Origin: Verrucomicrobiales bacterium
GTDB taxonomy: Bacteria; Verrucomicrobiota; Verrucomicrobiia; Verrucomicrobiales; DEV007
Direction of reading: 5' to 3'
DNA length: 64,000 bases
NCBI GenBank assembly: GCA_029213195.1
Contig: JARGNI010000019.1
Location: forward strand, 41,226-105,225
The notes beneath the pieces were generated by a model. The model was given only the letters and a program-made list of their open reading frames with translations. It made no database searches and was not told the origin of the DNA. Below are positions 45,727 through 54,432 of the stretch, in pieces. Each line of letters starts with the position of its first letter. Position 1 is the first letter of the stretch. The translations under genes were made by a program, and so were the position numbers.

Positions 45727-46734
45727 CTATCGGAAAAGGCTCAAATAGGAGATCAAGAGAAAGGTGATCGGTGCTGCGTAGCGCATGGCAACATTGAGCT
45801 TTCGGGCTGCCGATTTCTTCTCCGATCGGGCCAGTTTGGAGGTGATCACTACCTCCAGGAGGCTGATGAAAACAAGGAAGGAAGAACCCAGGATAAACCA
45901 GTCGAGACGAGTCAGATAGGCGATCTTGGGGAGGGAAGCCCCAATCGCGAATCGATAGGCAGTCAGGGTGAGCATCGCGGTGACGGAGACGCTGATCCTG
46001 GGCCCCATCTCGGTCGAGGGGATCCAGAACACGATCCACGACATGCAGATGATCAGGAAAAGGGGGAGGATCACATTGATGAAGTAGTAGCGGGAGTTGC
46101 GCTTCATCACGATCGTAGCTTCGAAAGTGGGCAATACTTGCTCACCCTCGAAGATCTCTCTTTCGGTCGCTTTCGAACTCCAACTGACCGTGTCCCAATC
46201 CGGAATCGAAAAAGAGTCTGCGATGCGAGATGGCTCCTCGACATTTTCACGCAGGGCGACCGTTCCCTTCTCGTGCCCGGGAGAAACGAGAGTGATTTTC
46301 AGAGCTTGAGTATCAAAGGGGAAATCGACCAACTCGAGCGGTTGGGAGTAGCTTCCCCAGGCACGTTGAATGATCCGGACACTGCCATCCGGAGAAACTT
46401 CGGCGTCGTTTGCAAAGGTAAAAGTGAGCTTCAGCTGGTTCAGGATTTGAAAGCCGGGGTGCCAGATATCGGAGAGATCAACTCGCTTGGTGGTAGAACC
46501 TTCGTGACGAAGCCGATCATCCTGCCAGTCCGCCCGAAAAGCGATGTCTGCCACGTAGGATTGGTCGGCTCCCTTGATCTGGTCGATGTTGAGAACGACC
46601 ATTCTTACCGTCACGATCGTGGGGCCGCTCTCCGGTGACGGTCTGGTTGTCAGGTCTTGGCTGATCGCAGAACTCGCTGTGAACGAAATGAAAAACACTG
46701 ACAGGAAAAAGCCGAAAAGGCGGACGGAGACCAT
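45727..46734 (-). CDS. Pentameric ligand-gated ion channel (Cys-loop receptor homologue)
   Basis: 335 residues from ATG 46734, with signal peptide (SVRLFGFFLSVFFISFTASS). The extracellular domain carries WHPG (91-94, the WxP of loop A/D region) and FPFD (138-141), the core of the Cys-loop, whose two cysteines are absent as in known bacterial homologues GLIC and ELIC. Four membrane helices follow: about 217-237 (FINVILPLFLIICMSWIVFW, with the conserved Pro), 245-265 (pore-lining, SVSVTAMLTLTAYRF), 276-298 and 316-334. The short TM3-TM4 loop also fits prokaryotic members. Probably a cation or anion channel opened by a small external ligand or pH. Longer frame to 47178 overlaps the permease gene and is rejected. 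Confidence 0.88.
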   Translation of the reverse strand: MVSVRLFGFFLSVFFISFTASSAISQDLTTRPSPESGPTIVTVRMVVLNIDQIKGADQSYVADIAFRADWQDDRLRHEGSTTKRVDLSDIWHPGFQILNQLKLTFTFANDAEVSPDGSVRIIQRAWGSYSQPLELVDFPFDTQALKITLVSPGHEKGTVALRENVEEPSRIADSFSIPDWDTVSWSSKATEREIFEGEQVLPTFEATIVMKRNSRYYFINVILPLFLIICMSWIVFWIPSTEMGPRISVSVTAMLTLTAYRFAIGASLPKIAYLTRLDWFILGSSFLVFISLLEVVITSKLARSEKKSAARKLNVAMRYAAPITFLLISYLSLFR

Positions 46735-46832
46735 GGGGTAGAACCTAAGGAGCAAGTGGGGATACGACAATCCGAACTTGTCGAAGAATTCAACAAGTGA
46801 GGCCTGGGATAGCGCTGGATTTGGAGAGGTGC

Positions 46833-48209
46833 TCAGAGAACGGAACTGAGGACAAGGGTCAGCGCGAATCCGATCAGGGAAATGGCGACAGAGATGATCG
46901 TCCACGTCCGCAGAGTCTGGGCTTCGGTCATGCCGAGATAGCGGGAAATGATCCAGAACCCGGAATCGTTCACGTGCGAGAGCATGGTCGATCCGGCTGC
47001 GATCGCGATCACGATGAGGGCGAGGTCGGTCGGCGTATAGCTTCCGGCCTCGACGATGCCCGCCATCAAGCCCGCGGCGGTGATCATCGCAACGGTGGCG
47101 GATCCCTGGGCCACTCGGACAATCATGGAGAATAGGTAGGCGAGCACGACCGCGGAAATTCCGAAACCACCCAGCCATTCGGCGAGGGCATCACCAACCC
47201 CGCTGGCTCCAAGGATCTGCTTGAAGACACCGCCGGCTCCCGTGATCAGGATGATAATTCCAGCGGGACCAAGGGCCTTCGTACTGAGGTCGAGAAGCTT
47301 GTCCTTGCCGACGCCTCGCATCACCCCAAGAAAGAGAAGGGCAAGCAGCGTTGCGAGAAGGAGTGCGATGACAGGGTGCCCGAGGAAAGCGATGACGGTC
47401 TGCAACGAACTGGGGTCTTCGGTCTTGGCCCACGTGCTGCCGAGGACGATGAGAATGATGGGCAGTCCCATGATGATCGAAACGAGGCCGAAGTTCGGGA
47501 GCGGACCCGATTCTTCTGCTTCTTCGAAGAAGGCGGGGATGTCGACCTGGATATTCTTGCAGAGCGGAGGGACGAGAAAGATTCCCGCAATGATCGCGGT
47601 GGGAAGACCAATCGCGATTCCGTAGAGAATGACGCGTCCGAGGTCGGCTCCGAGGATCTCCGCGACGGCGACTGGTCCAGGCGTCGGGGGGACGAAGGCG
47701 TGGGTCACTGCCATTCCCGCGACGAGAGGCAGGCCAAAAAGAAGCAGCGATTTCTTCGTGTCGCGAGCCAGCGCGTAGATGATCGGTGCGACGATAACGA
47801 GCCCGACATCGAGAAAGACAGGGATGGAGATGAGGAATCCCGTGAGCAACATGGCCCACGAGGCCCGCTTCTGTCCGAAGAGGTTGACGAGAGAATGGGC
47901 GAGAGTCTTGGCTCCCCCCGAATTCTCCAGGATCTGACCAAAGATCGCACCCAGACCGATGATTGTGGCAATGAAGCCGAGGGCTCCTCCCATTCCTTGG
48001 ACTACGGTTCCAGGAATGTCACCGAGGGGCATCCCTGCCGCGATCGCGACAAAGATACTGGCAATGATCAATGCGATGAAGGCCTGCAACCGCAGCACGA
48101 GAATGAGGATCAGCAGAAGAACAATCGCCGCGCCGAGGACACCGAGGAGATAGCCAAGGCTATGAGTTGGAAGTTCCGCGGCCGCGAGAAGAGTGGTGGA
48201 AAAATTCAT
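46833..48209 (-). CDS. Gluconate:H+ symporter family permease (GntP)
   Basis: 458 residues, typical length, with about 12-14 membrane segments. GntP-like stretches include RLQAFIALIIASIFVAIAAG, GAIFGQILENSGGAKTLAHS, SIPVFLDVGLVIVAPIIYAL and THAFVPPTPGPVAVAEILGA, the last the family's signature loop. It takes up gluconate or a related sugar acid with H+ at the inner membrane. The channel gene follows downstream on the same strand after 98 bases, so they could share a transcript. Substrate is by family and not shown. No Shine-Dalgarno sequence precedes the ATG. Confidence 0.92.
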   Translation of the reverse strand: MNFSTTLLAAAELPTHSLGYLLGVLGAAIVLLLILILVLRLQAFIALIIASIFVAIAAGMPLGDIPGTVVQGMGGALGFIATIIGLGAIFGQILENSGGAKTLAHSLVNLFGQKRASWAMLLTGFLISIPVFLDVGLVIVAPIIYALARDTKKSLLLFGLPLVAGMAVTHAFVPPTPGPVAVAEILGADLGRVILYGIAIGLPTAIIAGIFLVPPLCKNIQVDIPAFFEEAEESGPLPNFGLVSIIMGLPIILIVLGSTWAKTEDPSSLQTVIAFLGHPVIALLLATLLALLFLGVMRGVGKDKLLDLSTKALGPAGIIILITGAGGVFKQILGASGVGDALAEWLGGFGISAVVLAYLFSMIVRVAQGSATVAMITAAGLMAGIVEAGSYTPTDLALIVIAIAAGSTMLSHVNDSGFWIISRYLGMTEAQTLRTWTIISVAISLIGFALTLVLSSVL

Positions 48210-48361
48210 ACGTCAAAAACAAGGGGCAAAGATCGTCTGGAATACTGAGAAGATGGCTCAGCGTCAAGTAGATAGGGGTGTGATTTGTGGGATGGGCTTT
48301 CGTTCGGCCCGCTTCTTCATGCCGTTCCTTTGGGGCAGGCGAGAGACTTCGAGTGAATCCC

Positions 48362-49777
48362 TTAGCGATACTTCTCGGGATCGAAGCCGGCCTCGACTCG
48401 CTTGGTTTCGAGAAGCTTCTTGAGCCGTTCCTTGGTTTTGGAATGCTCGGAATCCTTTGCGAGATTGGTAAATTCTCCGGGATCCTTTTTCAGGTTGTAG
48501 AGTTCCTCGCCTTTGGTGCCAAAGCCCCAATGGGTATATCTCCAATCATGAGTCCGGACCGACTCGCCTCCATTTCGACTGATCGTGAAGACCACCTCCT
48601 TGGTCCAGGCTTCGGAAGTGGGATCTTCGAGAAGGGGAATGAGACTCTGCCCTGGAAGATCGTCGGGTGGAGACAGATTTCCAAGTTCTGCGATCGTGGG
48701 ATAGAGATCGATCAGTTCGGTCAGTTCCTTCGTCGCTCTCCCATGCGTGTCTTTCATCCAGGGAACGCTGAGGATGAAGGGAACCCGTGTGGATTCTTCG
48801 AAGAGGTGCTGCTTCTGGAACTTGTGGTGTTCGCCCAAGAGGTAGCCGTGATCGCTCGAAAAAATAACGATGGTGTTTTCCTGGAGGCCGAGTTCGTCGA
48901 GGGCCTCGAGGATTCGTCCGACCTGGGCGTCCATGTAGGAGACACTCGCATAGTAGGCTTCGAGGAGCCCCTTGTGGAGATCGGGAGTTACCCCATAGCG
49001 GGAGTTGGCCTTGTATTGGCGAATGATCCCGGGAACGTCGTCGAGATCGTTATCGGGGACGACGGGAGCAATCATGGCATCTCGATCATAGAGATCGAAA
49101 TACTTCTCCGGTGCGACCAGAGGCACATGCGGGCGAACGAATCCGCATCCCAGGAAAAAAGGTTGATCCTGATGGCGTTTCAGAAAATCGATGGCGGCCT
49201 CTGCGGCCATCCCGTCGGCGTGTTCGAGATCGCCTGTGCTTGCTACGAGACCGGTAAAGGTCTGCGAACCCTTGTCCAAGGGGGACCACTCGGTTCTCAC
49301 GCCGGGGGCATTCTGCTCGGGCGCCTGGATGTTGACCGTTTCGTCCCAGGAAGGGGGATCGTCATGATTGGCAGTTCCGTCGATGATTTCGAACGGGATC
49401 CCCATGTGATAAATCTTGCTGACCCGGCCGGCTCGATAGCTGGCGTTGCGAAACAGTTGGGAAAGGGTGATCACATCGGGAAGGTTTTTACGCAGGTTCC
49501 CTGAGTTTCCCAGCATGCCATTGGTGTAAGGATAGAGCCCAGTCATGAGGGAGGCTCGGGAAGCGCCGCAGACGGGATACTGGCAATGCATGTTCTCGAA
49601 GCGAACTCCCCGTTCCGCGAGTTTATCGAGGTGGGGAGTCTTGCACTGGGGATGTCCGAAGCCGCTCAGGGCGGTGTTGAGATCATCGGACAGGAGCAGC
49701 AGAACATTGGGTTTGCGCTCTTCAGCATTTGCCAGGGAAAAAAGCGCAAGGCTCAGGAGAAAGAGAATTCGTTGCAT
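48362..49777 (-). CDS. Secreted sulfatase (C-G-A-S-R type, iduronate-2-sulfatase-like)
   Basis: 471 residues, signal peptide QRILFLLSLALFSLANA. LLLSDDLNTALSGFGHPQCK replaces the usual sulfatase DDxG and is typical of iduronate-2-sulfatase-like members; C70-G-A-S-R74 is the formylglycine site (Ala in place of Pro). GCGFVRPHVPLVAPEKYF and FSSDHGYLLGEHHKFQK are also characteristic of that group. It would remove 2-O-sulfate from uronic acid or hexose in the periplasm (family inference). The 152 bases to the GntP gene hold no gene; it is the first of four further sulfatases or relatives on this strand. Confidence 0.9.
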   Translation of the reverse strand: MQRILFLLSLALFSLANAEERKPNVLLLLSDDLNTALSGFGHPQCKTPHLDKLAERGVRFENMHCQYPVCGASRASLMTGLYPYTNGMLGNSGNLRKNLPDVITLSQLFRNASYRAGRVSKIYHMGIPFEIIDGTANHDDPPSWDETVNIQAPEQNAPGVRTEWSPLDKGSQTFTGLVASTGDLEHADGMAAEAAIDFLKRHQDQPFFLGCGFVRPHVPLVAPEKYFDLYDRDAMIAPVVPDNDLDDVPGIIRQYKANSRYGVTPDLHKGLLEAYYASVSYMDAQVGRILEALDELGLQENTIVIFSSDHGYLLGEHHKFQKQHLFEESTRVPFILSVPWMKDTHGRATKELTELIDLYPTIAELGNLSPPDDLPGQSLIPLLEDPTSEAWTKEVVFTISRNGGESVRTHDWRYTHWGFGTKGEELYNLKKDPGEFTNLAKDSEHSKTKERLKKLLETKRVEAGFDPEKYR

Positions 49778-49852
49778 CCCGCGATGATACGGAAATCCAT
49801 CGAGCTGCCAACTCCTCGATCGTGGATGAATAGGGGGAAGGCTGCGGCCAGG

Positions 49853-51055
49853 TTATTCTTCCATCGCAGCCTTGCCGGCATGCGTCCCGGTGGCAAAGCA
49901 GGCCTGGAGAAGATAGCCACCCGTTGGCGCTTCCCAATCGATCATCTCGCCAGCGACGTAGACTCCGGGAAGTCTTCGCAGCATGAGATTCTCATCGAGT
50001 TCTTCCCAGGAAACTCCTCCGGCTGACGAGATCGCCTCGGCGATGGGGCGAGGGTGAGTCAGGGAAATACGGCAGTGTTTGACCTCCTGTGCAAGCTGCT
50101 CCGCCGATCGCCACGGTCCCCGATCCGGAAGATGTTTCAGGAGAGAGGCCACGGCGGGATCGAGATTCCAACGTCGTCGAGCTTCCCGGACGAAATTCCG
50201 CTTCACCTGTCCGAGGCGACGCACGAGATCTTCCACCGATTGTCCGGGTTTGAAATCGATCTGGATCTCGGGCGATTCCATTTTTCGAAGATCCGGGCCG
50301 AGGTGATAGAGGGGAGAACCCTCCAATCCGTATCGGGTAATCACGAGCTCCCCCTTTCGCCGAGCGGAAGTGGCATGAACCTCGAGATTCTTCAGGGGTA
50401 GACCTTCGGCTTCTTCGAGAATTGGGGGAGGCCAGTCGACTTCCCATCCGCAGTTGGCAGGGGCAAGGGGAGTTGCTGCGATGTGGTGTTCTTCGAGAAT
50501 CGAGACCCAGTTCCCGGTCGAACCCGTCTCCGGCCAGGATGCTCCTCCCAGGGCGAGAATCATTGCATCGTGTTTCGATGTGACGATTTCGGAACCGGTT
50601 TGGAAGGATGCCGTGAGATCGGTATCGATCGAGATCCAACGGTGTCGGGTCCGAAATTCGACCTTGAGATCTCGAAGACGCTCGACCCAGCGACGCAGCA
50701 AGGGGGCTGCCTTGATCATCCCATTGACGGGTTTCGGGAACACCTTTCCACTGCTCGCGACAAAGGTCTCGATTCCGAGCTCGGCCGCCCACTGGCGCAG
50801 TTGTTGGTTGTCGAAGGCAGAGAGGATTTCTCGCCAGAGTTGGACTGGAATATCGCCACCTTGATAGCGGTCCAGGAACTGTTTCCAGTCCTCGTCGTGG
50901 GTGAGGTTGAGACCGCTCCTCCCAGCGACGAGGAACTTTCTCCCTACGGAAGGCATCGCGTCGTAAACGGTGACTCGAGCCCCTTCGCTCGCCGCAACCT
51001 CGGCAGCACGCAATCCTGCGGGTCCTCCTCCGACGATTCCGATATCTCGTGGCAT
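49853..51055 (-). CDS. BaiN/HI0933-like flavoprotein
   Basis: 400 residues from ATG 51055 (the longer frame to 51340 overlaps the nuclease gene). FAD-binding IGIVGGGPAGLRAAEVAASE opens it, then VGRKFLVAGRSGLNLTHDED is a hallmark of the HI0933/BaiN-like NAD(P)/FAD-dependent family, and VYVAGEMIDWEAPTGGYLLQ near the end binds FAD. In gut bacteria BaiN reduces bile-acid double bonds, but the wider family's substrates are unknown and no bile-acid link is implied. Cytoplasmic. The gene starts 58 bases from the stop of the EEP-family gene and is on the same strand. Confidence 0.88.
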   Translation of the reverse strand: MPRDIGIVGGGPAGLRAAEVAASEGARVTVYDAMPSVGRKFLVAGRSGLNLTHDEDWKQFLDRYQGGDIPVQLWREILSAFDNQQLRQWAAELGIETFVASSGKVFPKPVNGMIKAAPLLRRWVERLRDLKVEFRTRHRWISIDTDLTASFQTGSEIVTSKHDAMILALGGASWPETGSTGNWVSILEEHHIAATPLAPANCGWEVDWPPPILEEAEGLPLKNLEVHATSARRKGELVITRYGLEGSPLYHLGPDLRKMESPEIQIDFKPGQSVEDLVRRLGQVKRNFVREARRRWNLDPAVASLLKHLPDRGPWRSAEQLAQEVKHCRISLTHPRPIAEAISSAGGVSWEELDENLMLRRLPGVYVAGEMIDWEAPTGGYLLQACFATGTHAGKAAMEE

Positions 51056-51113
51056 GGCTAGTGAGGACGTGACGCGGGTGGAATTGCGCACTTCTTCTCC
51101 TGCAACAATTCCA

Positions 51114-51881
51114 TCACCATTCCAGGACGACGAGGATGGGGCGGTGATCGGAAGCGGTTTTTTCTTCCAGGACTCGGACTTCTTTGACTTTGATCGCAAG
51201 CTCGTCCTCTGCACGAAAAAGGACATAGTCGATCTGGCGAGTTGGTGTATCGACAGGTACGGTGAACTGAGGCTTCTGGGAAGGTTTCTGCCAGCCCGAT
51301 TCAGAGAGAACTCGAAGAGGCTCAGACTCGGGTAGTGCATTGAGGTCCCCCAGAAGAAAAGAGGGGGAATCCAGTTTGGGATTCATCGTGCTGATGAGTT
51401 TCGCAGCGGCAAGACGATTGGCCTCTTCTCGATGACAGAGGTGTGTCGAAAGGACCTGGATGGGCTTGCCCTGCCAAAGCAAAACTACCGAGAGAAGGGA
51501 TCTTTTTTCCACGGAGACTTTTTCGGGGATCGGGATGGTCTGTGAAGACTGGATGGGGAGGTTTGTCAGGACGGCATTTCCATACTGTCCACCTTGAAAC
51601 CGAATCGATTCTGCGAAGACGAAATCCATTCCCGTGAGGGTGGCCAGTTCTTTCGCGATATCGATCCCTTTGCTTCGCTGGGTCTTTCGGTCGACTTCCT
51701 GGAGAGCGACAATGTCAGGCTCCGCTTCACGGATCACCTTGGCAATTCTTTCGAGGTCGAAGACTCGGTCAACCCCGATTCCTGCATGGATATTGTAGGA
51801 AAGGAGCCGAAGCGATTGTGTTTCGGTTGCCTGTGCTGTGAATGCAAACCAAAGGACAAGTAGCGGGAGGAAATGACGCAT
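51114..51881 (-). CDS. Secreted endonuclease/exonuclease/phosphatase-family protein
   Basis: 255 residues, signal peptide RHFLPLLVLWFAFTAQA. The EEP fold motifs are all present: SYNIHAG (Asn), ALQEVDR (catalytic Glu), GNAVLTN, LLGDLNALPES (Asp-x-Asn) and SDHRPILVV (Asp-His). That set of residues supports Mg2+-dependent phosphodiester cleavage, of DNA or of a phospholipid-type substrate; the signal peptide argues for an outside target. It lies between the BaiN-like flavoprotein and a sulfatase, on the same strand, with short gaps of 58 and 40 bases. Confidence 0.88.
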   Translation of the reverse strand: MRHFLPLLVLWFAFTAQATETQSLRLLSYNIHAGIGVDRVFDLERIAKVIREAEPDIVALQEVDRKTQRSKGIDIAKELATLTGMDFVFAESIRFQGGQYGNAVLTNLPIQSSQTIPIPEKVSVEKRSLLSVVLLWQGKPIQVLSTHLCHREEANRLAAAKLISTMNPKLDSPSFLLGDLNALPESEPLRVLSESGWQKPSQKPQFTVPVDTPTRQIDYVLFRAEDELAIKVKEVRVLEEKTASDHRPILVVLEW

Positions 51882-51921
51882 GGGAAAGTGCTTTCGAAGG
51901 CAGTCTGAGAAGACGCCGCGT

Positions 51922-53487
51922 TCACAGAACGGGAGGTGGGCCGCTGGATTTCCCCGTCTTTTTCACGGTGGGATATTTGGGGTTCCAGGTTGGATGTTCC
52001 TGGGAAAGCCAGGTGTGGATCTTCTTCGAGAGGAGTGATGCGACATCAGGCTTGGCCGCGACCAGGTTTTCAGTTTCGGAGATGTCATCCGTGAGGCAGT
52101 AGAGTTGCCAGGCATCGGCTTCGTATTCGTAGTAGAGCTTGTAGCGTTTTCCTTTCACGTCATCGATGATCGACGCGCTTGGTTGTGCACGCACATCCAT
52201 ATAGCCGGGAAAGAAATAGAAGATCGGTTCGCGGGGTTTGGCGTTGTCAGGATCCTGGAGCACCTTGGCGAACGATTCGCCATCGAGGGGGTGCTCGTCC
52301 GGATCGGGAGACCATCGAGCTCCTGCCAGTTCGAGACAGGTTGGGTAGTAGTCGAGACAATGGACGAGTCGGTCGGAGACGGAACCCGGAGGGATGACTC
52401 CCGGCCAATGAGCGATCAAGGGGACGCGAATCCCGCCTTCGGAGAGCATTCCTTTGATGCCCTTGAGTGGAGTGTTGGCAGCATGGGTGCCTCCATTGTC
52501 GGAAGTGAAAAGAATGAGGGTGTTGGCAGCAATGCTGTCGGATTCATCCCCGTCCTGGTTCGGATCTGCGAGAATCTCGCGCATCCGCTTGAGGTTCTCG
52601 TCGACGCTGGCAATGAATCCAGAGTACTGCGCTTTCTCCTTGGCGTATTCCTGGGCCGCCTCGAGCAAATCGGGGCGAGCCCGCACCGGGCCATGGACGG
52701 CGTAGGTGTGGAACTGAAGATAGAAAGGCTTGTCATTGGTAGCTAGCTTAGCGACCGTTTCATCGAGAGCATCGCCAACGGCATCGCTGATATGCTTGGG
52801 AGATCCGATGAGTGACTTCGGAAGTCCATGCTTCTCGACATAGCCTTCGTCATAGGGAGCCGCCCAGCGGTCGAAATGTCCGAGTCCGACTTTGGGGAAT
52901 GACCACTTTCCATCGACTTCCTTTGAGAAACAGGTCGGTTGATGCCCCTGGCTGAATCCGCCGATATTGATGTCGAAACCCACGTTCTCCGGCATGGTGG
53001 AATCGCCTTCGTGCCCACCGACATGATATTTCCCGATGTGAGCGGTGGCGTAGCCGTTTTTCTTCAGGGCTTCGGCGATCGTGATGGCTTCTGGTGCGAC
53101 ATCTTCCGTCTGCTTTTGCGGAATGAACTTGGCCTTTTCCTTCGTGATGCCCTTGGCCTTTCCCTTTCCCCTGCTGAATCGGCTCAGGCTCTGGACGACA
53201 TAGACATCATTGTGGATTCGTGCCGGGTATTGCCCTGAAAGCATGGCCGCCCGGGTCGGGGCGCAGTTGGGTTGGGCGTAGGCATGGGTAAAGCTGAGTC
53301 CTTCCCTGGCCAGTTGCTCGAGATGAGGGGTGCGATATTGCGAGCCATGGGTACCCATGGTCACTTCGGTGGCACTGATGTGGTTCCACCCCAGGTCATC
53401 CACCATGTAGAGGATGATATTCGGCTGGCCGGCATGAATGAGGCCGATGGAAGAGATGGCAAGGAGAAGGGGAAGGAAGACTTTCAT
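51922..53487 (-). CDS. Secreted sulfatase (C-A-P-T-R type)
   Basis: 521 residues, signal peptide KVFLPLLLAISSIGLIHA. YMVDDLGWNHISATEV is the metal-binding opening and C75-A-P-T-R79 the canonical formylglycine motif. TSDNGGTHAANTPLKGIKG and HWPGVIPPGSVSDRLVHCLD complete the typical aryl/carbohydrate sulfatase pattern. A DUF1080 protein follows the reverse way: it lies 57 bases upstream on the same strand, so both may be in one unit. Substrate unknown. A basic stretch (GKGKAKGITKEKAKF, about 108-122) is an insertion relative to its neighbours. Confidence 0.92.
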   Translation of the reverse strand: MKVFLPLLLAISSIGLIHAGQPNIILYMVDDLGWNHISATEVTMGTHGSQYRTPHLEQLAREGLSFTHAYAQPNCAPTRAAMLSGQYPARIHNDVYVVQSLSRFSRGKGKAKGITKEKAKFIPQKQTEDVAPEAITIAEALKKNGYATAHIGKYHVGGHEGDSTMPENVGFDINIGGFSQGHQPTCFSKEVDGKWSFPKVGLGHFDRWAAPYDEGYVEKHGLPKSLIGSPKHISDAVGDALDETVAKLATNDKPFYLQFHTYAVHGPVRARPDLLEAAQEYAKEKAQYSGFIASVDENLKRMREILADPNQDGDESDSIAANTLILFTSDNGGTHAANTPLKGIKGMLSEGGIRVPLIAHWPGVIPPGSVSDRLVHCLDYYPTCLELAGARWSPDPDEHPLDGESFAKVLQDPDNAKPREPIFYFFPGYMDVRAQPSASIIDDVKGKRYKLYYEYEADAWQLYCLTDDISETENLVAAKPDVASLLSKKIHTWLSQEHPTWNPKYPTVKKTGKSSGPPPVL

Positions 53488-53544
53488 GATTCGAACTTCG
53501 CCAGTCTGGGGGAATCCAGGACGCTTTCCAGTGCGGAATTTCCG

Positions 53545-54390
53545 TTATTCCGTAGGCTCGGCGTGCCAAAGGGACACGTTGCGAAACTTGGCTCCCTGGC
53601 CTTTGTTGACCAGGGCTACGATTCCCTTGGGATCGGCAAATCGAGAGTGGGTGGCTTCGATTTCCTCATCGCCTACCGTTGCCCGATACTGGTCGCCGAC
53701 GATTTCGATGGTCACGTCGTACCATTGTGAGGGATCGAGATCGACTTCTTTCACCGTGAGTTTTTCGGCTCGGGTCGTTTTCGCAATTCCTGACATATGC
53801 TGAATCCAAAGCTTGTCGGGCGTGATGTAGAGTCGGCCGAGGTGGAGATTCGGGGGAACCGTATCCCGGCAGGCAAAGGCGATCTGGTTCGCCGTTCCCA
53901 ATTGGACCTCGGCCTTGATCACAAGATGGGTGGCCTCGAACCGGTAGGTCAGCGAGGAGGCGTGATTGTCCTCTGCCACTTCATCACCAATCAATGATCC
54001 GTCTTCGATTCTCCATTCCCCGATCCCTGCTTTCCAACCTGCGAGATCCGCTTTGCGAGTTCTCGGAGTCTCCTTGTCGAACGGGCTCTCTACGATGACC
54101 TTGGTCGGTTGGGAGAGCTTCGTTCCGAGGGCCTCGAGCTTGGCCTTCGCCTTTTGCTCGATCTGCCATTGCTCCGCAAAATCCTGATCTGCCTGGCTCA
54201 GGCTGTCGAGATCGAGTTCGTATTCCCGTCCGCCGGGAAGCGCCAGGGTGATCTGGCCATCTTCGAGTCCCACGAGCTTGGCGGAAATCTTTTTGCCCTC
54301 CGAGTTCGTCCACTCGCGAAAGGGCTGTTCGGCTGCCGAGCCGGGCAGGACGAGAACAAGAGAGAAGAAAAGACAAACGAGGGGTTTCAT
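53545..54390 (-). CDS. Secreted SHD1-like plus DUF1080 protein
   Basis: 281 residues, signal peptide KPLVCLFFSLVLVLPGSAA. The first part (about 23-75: REWTNSEGKKISAKLVGLED, then LDSLSQADQDFAEQW) resembles the SLA1 homology domain 1 (SHD1) seen in PVC secreted proteins. A linker (about 76-120) is followed by a DUF1080-like beta-sandwich (to 275), with WKAGIGEWRIEDGSLIGDE and DPSQWYDVTIEIVGDQYRAT. The position beside sulfatases suggests glycan binding or hydrolysis. The overlap of signal, SHD1 and DUF1080 is typical for this phylum but the enzyme activity is unproven. Confidence 0.78.
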   Translation of the reverse strand: MKPLVCLFFSLVLVLPGSAAEQPFREWTNSEGKKISAKLVGLEDGQITLALPGGREYELDLDSLSQADQDFAEQWQIEQKAKAKLEALGTKLSQPTKVIVESPFDKETPRTRKADLAGWKAGIGEWRIEDGSLIGDEVAEDNHASSLTYRFEATHLVIKAEVQLGTANQIAFACRDTVPPNLHLGRLYITPDKLWIQHMSGIAKTTRAEKLTVKEVDLDPSQWYDVTIEIVGDQYRATVGDEEIEATHSRFADPKGIVALVNKGQGAKFRNVSLWHAEPTE

Positions 54391-54432
54391 GAGGAAAGGT
54401 GGGGCGAAGGCAACCGTAATTCAAGGGTCGCT

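Noticed and set aside
46735..47178. Arg/Asp-rich extension upstream of the ion channel
   Set aside because: It lies antisense or out of frame inside the GntP gene region and has the look of a shadow frame; the signal peptide at 46734 gives the start.
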